Shown: positions 60,801 through 64,000 of the stretch, piece by piece
Layout of the letters: every line of letters begins with the position of its first letter
Numbering within the stretch: position 1 is the stretch's first letter
Origin: Zea mays
Lineage: Eukaryota > Streptophyta > Magnoliopsida > Poales > Poaceae
Length of the DNA stretch: 64,000 nt
Direction of reading: 5' to 3'
Assembly: GCF_902167145.1 (NCBI RefSeq)
Contig: NC_050104.1
Location: 10,128,001 to 10,192,000, forward strand
The notes under the pieces: model-generated
What the model was told of the DNA's origin: nothing
Database searches by the model: none
The model's input: the letters and a program-made list of their open reading frames with translations, nothing else
Translations under genes and position numbers: made by a program

Positions 60801-62512
60801 CAAAGTTGTTATGGTACTATTCTTTGCCCCAAGGCTTTGTTTCATATAATAATTCATGAACATTACAGAAGCTTCTTGCGTCAGGCTTCAGACCTTGGCT
60901 CCTCGCGGCCCACACGAAGATATTTAGCCTTATAATTGCCTCGGGAGTAAGTTGATGAAGATAGACTTCGAAGATTTTCAACACCTCCACGACGAAGCTG
61001 CTCAAGGGGAATCGCAGTCCAGCTTTCAAAAAGCTTCGGTACACCACAACTTCATTTTCTTCAGGGTGTGGACAAGTTTTTTCCCCTTCGTCCGCCCTCA
61101 CAATGGACAGATCCCGGAAATACCTTCCTCTCATATTAACAAGATGATTCTCTTTGATAGTTGATTTACCATAAACTGAATGGCTTGGTCGCCAGGGGCG
61201 ATCTTCGGAGTCTTCGCCACCGCTGTCCACATCATAACTTTCACTGTCACCAGTATCTTCAGACAGCCCCTCCAGAATTTCCTTGGTAATCTTTTCTGTG
61301 TTGGACTTCGACATCGCTATAAGAAACCCTAGGTTCTTCTCTTCATCAAGACTCAGCTTCATCTCAGCAGCAGCCTTCTTAGCAGCTTCAGACATCTTCG
61401 GAAGCGCTAAAAAACTGTTTTTAAAAGCCGAAGCTTCAAAGCTAAAAACTTAGCAGATCACAGTGCACAAGAGCTAAAAAATGAATGAGCAGGAGTGGTT
61501 GGCCAGAAAGCGTGCGAAATAAGTTTGCGGCATGGCCGTATTTATACGCTTGATGCGTTGAAAGTTGAAAGACCCCACTTGTCATTGAATGTTGCTATTC
61601 TAGCAAAGGGAAGGTGTTTTTTCGGACCTTCGGCTCAAGGCCTTCGTCCATATCGCAATCTGAATTTATTATTTACAAATTAATATTGCGAGGGGCTACT
61701 GTTGGGGGCCTTCGTCCTCCGAAGGTCCTCAAAAACATGATTTGACAATGTTTTCCGAGTGGATTATGTGAACAGGTATTTTCGGATCCAGAATTATGAA
61801 TATGGAGCACGGCCAGGACGAAGCCTGAACCAGACGAAGGTCGAGTGTAGCCGAAGCTGTGCGCAGGGAAGCTTCGGCGCGATGGCAGAAGGGGGAACCG
61901 ACTTAAAGATGAAAAGACTTCGGGGGCCTCGACAGATTTCCATAAGCCGTTAACAAATGTAATGGACATGGATGTAATTTTACGTGGGCTGCGTCCCGCG
62001 TCTATAAATAGATGAACAGTACTCCCGTACTGTTCACGCTGACTTGGCATTTGCTTTTGGCATCACGCTCGTACTTTTCACCTTCTCTCAGGACCGAAGG
62101 TACATTTGTAATTTGGAATCATTTCTGTTTTTCCATGTTAATAAAATAGAAATGATTCTACGGTGATGCTTATATCATATTTCATGCTTTATGTGAGTCC
62201 TTCGTCATTACTTGTTATGTTTACGAAGGTATGTCTCTCATGACCTTCGTCCGAGACTCATTATTTCCCGAAGGAACATAATGCTTCGAAGGACGAAGGA
62301 TTTTAACACTTAACACTTTTTATGTTGCCTTGTTCTTAACTCTTAGCACTTGAGAACAAGTCCCCAACAAGGCTATTCGGGCGGGACGAATCTTGATGAG
62401 AAGACCCGGCGTGGTTGTTCCTGAGGATATAAGGGCGGACGTGATCGCTGCCCCTGATTCCTCGAGTCGCCCTTCTTCATCGGTCGCTCCTGAGAAAGAT
62501 ATTGCCAAATAG
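51874..62512 (+). CDS. Spliced antisense gene of the Grande-like element, split by a nested retroelement
   Basis: Exons: 51874-54117, 54194-54326, 54413-54600, then 54681-55004 continued at 62375-62512. All introns are GT/AG with matching phase, giving about 1000 codons and ending TAG 62510-62512. The inserted element (55005-62369 plus one AGGCT) interrupts codon context ALDKA/IRAGR; removing it restores the frame. The N-terminal 250 residues match the putative gypsy-type transposon family (PF04195): FLLRGLGLPISPFFRGLLDF, LNPNSILQISIFVHLCEAYL, PHFGLWKYLY. The middle is acidic, with repeats of a CPAPEGVAGDDPA-like unit. The C-terminus is coiled coil (IAALEEKHSRDQAEMARR, LTRLTQLLSAKDATIKELRA). 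Function unknown. No stops apart from the insertion. Confidence 0.85.
53695..53870 (+). repeat. Short coding repeats in the antisense gene
   Basis: Three in-frame copies of a segment of about 60 bp containing CCAGCCCCCGAGG(G/A)TG followed by GGGGATGA(C/T), at about 53718, 53777 and 53840. They encode a repeated APEGVAGDD-like motif with drift in the third copy. Confidence 0.7.
55005..55674 (+). mobile_element. 5' LTR of the nested Tat element
   Basis: Starts TGTTGGGGGCCTTCGTCC and ends CAAGTCCCCAACA. A TATA box (TCTATAAATAG, about 55306-55316) lies in the sense orientation. CTTCG/CGAAGG words are frequent. Confidence 0.95.
55675..55690 (+). promoter_or_regulatory. Primer-binding site of the nested Tat element
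   Basis: TTGGCGCCCACCTCCG immediately follows the LTR; TTGGCGCCCACC is the form seen in many Ty3/gypsy Tat elements. Confidence 0.75.
55750..57264 (+). CDS. gag: Gag of the nested Tat element
   Basis: 504 intact codons. The order is an N-terminal charged coiled coil (LDQEIREMEMLHQQVQRKKE), an acidic linker, and the Retrotrans_gag core (PQLPMFDGHSDPKQFLMSYE, MAKSFVMTVRNVAQTWYSSL, LQAYVRRFLRLRVQAP). Then come an Arg/Gly-rich part and a CCHC-type finger (CLFCGEGKGHTTRTC), and a Gln/Pro-rich tail. It stops cleanly before the untranslated middle of the element. Gag forms the particle that packages the RNA; with no pol here, the enzymes must come from an autonomous relative. Confidence 0.93.
   Translation: MAPKKASAAGAAALQPLDHNQETVSLREARSQKRKAVSPTLEEEELDQEIREMEMLHQQVQRKKEKVARLAELQRQIDEASEEVRHLTHDEQNRRPHQKDLHQEGFVNEDDWYDNFHQGNFVFDDASPLSAELQATPWPPSYKPPQLPMFDGHSDPKQFLMSYEATVSSYGGNAAIMAKSFVMTVRNVAQTWYSSLRPGTITSWQKLKDMLLTSFQGFQTKPVTAQALFQCIQDHEEYLQAYVRRFLRLRVQAPTVPNEIVIEAMIKGLRPGPAAQYFARKPPQTLEKLLQKMDEYIRADNDFRQRREEAFRFSEMTRGFGGRYYPRHVRSIHNTQNDDKGSQQNRPQCSSQASGQQQTFFRPPAPRGRGARGFGGRFGDQPRRLFCLFCGEGKGHTTRTCHVTIQKQKELAEAASQQARSKQVMHTTSFHPPYVPQYIDNHPAASVASASQPQASWQQLPPPPPLQQGQQPEGSQYAPHQRDFREQSEARTVNSTVPESKHIY
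57265..58284. other. Untranslated middle of the nested Tat element, with repeats
   Basis: No gene. A 63-bp unit starting CTTACAGCGAAAAGTCAACG is repeated in tandem at 57574, 57637 and 57701, nearly identical. Looser copies of AAGTCGTTCC(A/T)AAGG lie around 57460-57560. Further right, AGCTTCGGA(G/A)TA words repeat. Confidence 0.8.
57574..57762 (+). repeat. Three tandem 63-bp repeats
   Basis: Units start at 57574, 57637 and 57701. Each contains CTTACAGCGAAAAGTC, TGATACCG(C/T)CTAAGTAAAAG and GAAGAAGCTCC. The third differs at two positions. Confidence 0.93.
58285..61395 (-). pseudogene. Spliced antisense gene of the nested Tat element, two defects
   Basis: Minus-strand exons 61395-59370, 59286-58494 and 58400-58285 have GT/AG introns and matching phase. 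The N-terminus is acidic, then a PF04195-like segment: FLKAGLRFPLSSFVVEVLKI, HQLTPEAIIRLNIFVWAARS, LKPDARSFCNVHELLY. It continues with WFYVKNDLSAREDIKG, a long Glu/Lys/Pro-rich middle, a second folded part (SMRDYMIRHASGKKLSEEE), a coiled coil (AEAQKREIKDLQKQLARAKE) and a short terminal helix. Two defects break it: TAG at 60817-60819 and a one-base shift in a 7-A run near 59998. It is the counterpart of the antisense gene at 51874-62512, with the same N-terminal family and coiled end. Confidence 0.82.
61687..61699 (+). promoter_or_regulatory. Polypurine tract of the nested Tat element
   Basis: TGCGAGGGGCTAC directly precedes the 3' LTR. Confidence 0.7.
61700..62369 (+). mobile_element. 3' LTR of the nested Tat element
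   Basis: 670 bp, apparently identical to 55005-55674. It is followed by the AGGCT target copy, after which the Grande antisense gene resumes in frame. Confidence 0.95.
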
Positions 62513-62704
62513 AAAACATTTTGCGTGCTTTGAGCGTGCGGTTAGTATGATCGAGTTAGAGGACCTCAGTTTAGTTTTCGGACGATATGATTACTCTCTT
62601 ATTGTATCAGAATTCATTAGTTCGTAATTTTGTAGTAATGAAACGACGCACGATGATTGTGAGATTCGTTTGCGGGATATAGAAGTTATCCCCTTAATTG
62701 CATG
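62513..62704. other. Spacer between antisense gene end and tandem array
   Basis: AT-rich sequence after the antisense stop codon, presumably its 3' untranslated region. TTGTATCAG and AGTAATGAAACG words are present, but no definite polyadenylation signal. Confidence 0.4.
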
Positions 62705-63330
62705 GGCATGAGCATGTTGTACTGGCTTTTAGTCGCTTCTGACTTTAGCCGATTGCTCCGTTAGCAGGGCATAGTGGTCACCCCGAGTTAAGTAAGCGTG
62801 AGCATGTTGCACCGCCTTAAGTCGTTGCCGACTTAAGTCGATTGCTCCGTTAGCAGGGCATAGTGGTCACCCCGAGTTAAGTAAGCGTGAGCATGTTGCA
62901 CCGCCTTAAGTCGTGGCCGACTTAAGTCGATTGCTCCGTTAGCAGGGCATAGTGGTCACCCCGAGTTAAGTAAGCGTGAGCATGTTGCACCGCCTTAAGT
63001 CGTTGCCGACTTAAGTCGATTGCTCCGTTAGCAGGGCATAGTGGTCACCCCGAGTTAAGTAAGCGTGAGCATGTTGCACCGCCGTAAGTCGTGGCCGACT
63101 TAAGTCGATTGCTCCGTTAGCAGGGCATAGTGGTCACCCCGAGTTAAGTAAGCGTGAGCATGTTGCACCGCCTTAAGTCGTTGCCGACTTAAGTCGATTG
63201 CTCCGTTAGCAGGGCATAGTGGTCACCCCGAGTTAAGTAAGCGTGAGCATGTTGCACCGCCTTAAGTCGTTGCCGACTTAAGTCGATTGCTCCGTTAGCA
63301 GGGCATAGTGGTCACCCCGAGTTAAGTAAG
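62705..63330. repeat. Tandem array, 89-bp unit, Grande 3' region
   Basis: Seven copies with exact 89-bp period: AGCAGGGCATAGTGGTCACC occurs at 62763, 62852, 62941, 63030, 63119, 63208 and 63297. Copies differ by one or two bases, for example CGTTGCC or CGTGGCC. Each unit also holds the palindrome-like pair CCTTAAGTCG and CGACTTAAG. Confidence 0.97.
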
Positions 63331-63440
63331 AATGCAAGTCAATCGTAGATGAACTGAGTATCTTTGAAAACCTCTTTTTTATTGATGACATATTTCCACT
63401 TTACAGATTACATCGTTACCCCAGCAGTTTTGAGATACAG

Positions 63441-63998
63441 CTAGGGATAAAACTTTCTGAGGTGTTCTATATTCCAGGAATTCCCAACTTCTGTGCCATC
63501 CATCTGAGTGAGACGATACGATCCGGGCCGGGTGACCTCTGATACTATGAAAGGCCCTTCCCATAAGGGTGATAACTTGTGCCGTCCCTCCCCCGTTAGA
63601 ATTCGGCGGAGGACGAGGTCCCCTATCGAAAAGGAACGTTGCCGCACAGCCTTGTCGTGATAGCGCCTCAGAGTCTGCTGGTACCGTGCAGATTGGATCA
63701 CTGCATTCAGTCGTTCTTCCTCAAGTACATCAATATCCTCCAGCCTGGTGGCCTCGGCTTCTGCTATGCTTTCGAAGATCAATCTTGGCGCCCCGAATTT
63801 GAGATCAGCAGGCAGCACTGCCTCCGACCCATAGACCATGAAGAAAGGAGTGTTTCCATGCAGGGCTCGGCTAGGTTGGGTTCTCAGGCTCCAAACAACA
63901 TAAGGCAGCTCTCTTATCAACTTTCCTGCGAATTTTTCATTCTTATCGAAGACTCTTTTCCTGAGTGCCTCCAGTATCATTCCGTTGGCTCGCTCAAC
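63441..63998 (-). CDS. pol: Integrase C-terminus of the Grande-like pol, partial
   Basis: Minus-strand frame open to the window edge and ending TAG 63441-63443. It begins VERANGMILEALRK, which holds the catalytic Glu of the integrase core. Then come WSLRTQPSRALHGNTPFF and MVYGSEAVLPADL, and a C-terminal part with RRYHDKAVRQRSFSIGDLVL, LSPLWEGPFIV and the closing NSWNIEHLRKFYP. That ending is characteristic of Tat-lineage integrases and no chromodomain follows. No defect is visible. The rest of pol lies to the right of the window. Confidence 0.95.
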   Translation of the reverse strand, partial: VERANGMILEALRKRVFDKNEKFAGKLIRELPYVVWSLRTQPSRALHGNTPFFMVYGSEAVLPADLKFGAPRLIFESIAEAEATRLEDIDVLEEERLNAVIQSARYQQTLRRYHDKAVRQRSFSIGDLVLRRILTGEGRHKLSPLWEGPFIVSEVTRPGSYRLTQMDGTEVGNSWNIEHLRKFYP

Positions 63999-64000
63999 CT

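Larger units (their letters stand above)
55005..62369 (+). mobile_element. 7.4-kb non-autonomous Tat retrotransposon (tentatively Huck-like)
   Basis: 670-bp LTRs (55005-55674, 61700-62369) flanked by exact AGGCT duplications (55000-55004, 62370-62374). A primer-binding site follows the left LTR and a polypurine tract precedes the right LTR. The element contains an intact sense gag and a spliced antisense gene, but no protease, RT, RNase H or integrase. By eye the two LTRs show no difference, implying a very recent insertion. Confidence 0.95.
48592..64000 (-). mobile_element. Grande-like Tat retrotransposon, 3' part
   Basis: Minus orientation. A 630-bp 3' LTR lies at the left and the integrase C-terminus at the right edge. 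Between them is about 6.9 kb of non-pol sequence (after removing a nested element) with antisense genes and two tandem arrays. Maize Grande is known for LTRs of this size, a long region between pol and the 3' LTR, an antisense gene and tandem repeats, so the match is good. The left target copy should be CACCG (48587-48591); the right end is outside the window. Confidence 0.88.

Noticed and set aside
62705..63330. Possible satellite or centromeric array
   Set aside because: Only seven 89-bp units, and they lie inside a Grande-like element between integrase and the antisense gene.

Overview
This 64-kb window is nuclear DNA from a large grass genome, most likely maize or a close Zea relative. 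The evidence is direct: spliced genes with GT/AG introns, and deeply nested transposons with readable target-site duplications (TSDs). Family features match maize families as I know them: Sirevirus LTRs with CACCGGAC/GTCCGGTG palindromes, and a Grande-like Tat retrotransposon with 630-bp LTRs, antisense genes and tandem arrays. Family names are from memory, not from a database search.

Only one ordinary host gene is visible. It lies on the minus strand at the left edge (57-3808) and encodes a plant atypical dual-specificity phosphatase (PFA-DSP). Four exons are present and the gene runs off the window inside the catalytic loop. Its 3-kb intron holds two Stowaway MITEs.

From 5 to 14 kb there are several MITEs and a truncated Opie-like Sirevirus. 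The gag of that Sirevirus is split by a 2.4-kb CACTA element. From 14.16 to 29.54 kb lies a block bounded by matching CACTA termini. It contains a truncated Tekay-type Ty3/gypsy element, a large foldback, a non-autonomous LTR element carrying a hAT insertion, a solo LTR of the same family, and a Ji-like Sirevirus solo LTR inside that solo LTR.

From 30 to 41.2 kb is a Mutator-like (MULE) pair. A 523-bp non-autonomous copy has a perfect 9-bp TSD. An 8.3-kb element of the same family carries an intact transposase, a plant-mobile-domain (PMD) gene and two GRF/CCHC-like zinc-finger genes. This composite MULE is the most interesting system in the window.

From 42.1 to 48.6 kb is a minus-strand Ty3/gypsy Tat-type element with a broken gag, which carries a copia solo LTR. 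A minus-strand Grande-like element (48.6 kb to the window end) is inserted in its 5' LTR. Grande carries antisense genes on the plus strand. The larger of these, a spliced gene of about 1000 codons, is split by a 7.4-kb non-autonomous Tat element (55005-62369) whose two LTRs look identical. That inserted element has its own intact gag and its own antisense spliced gene, so two related antisense genes are nested one inside the other.
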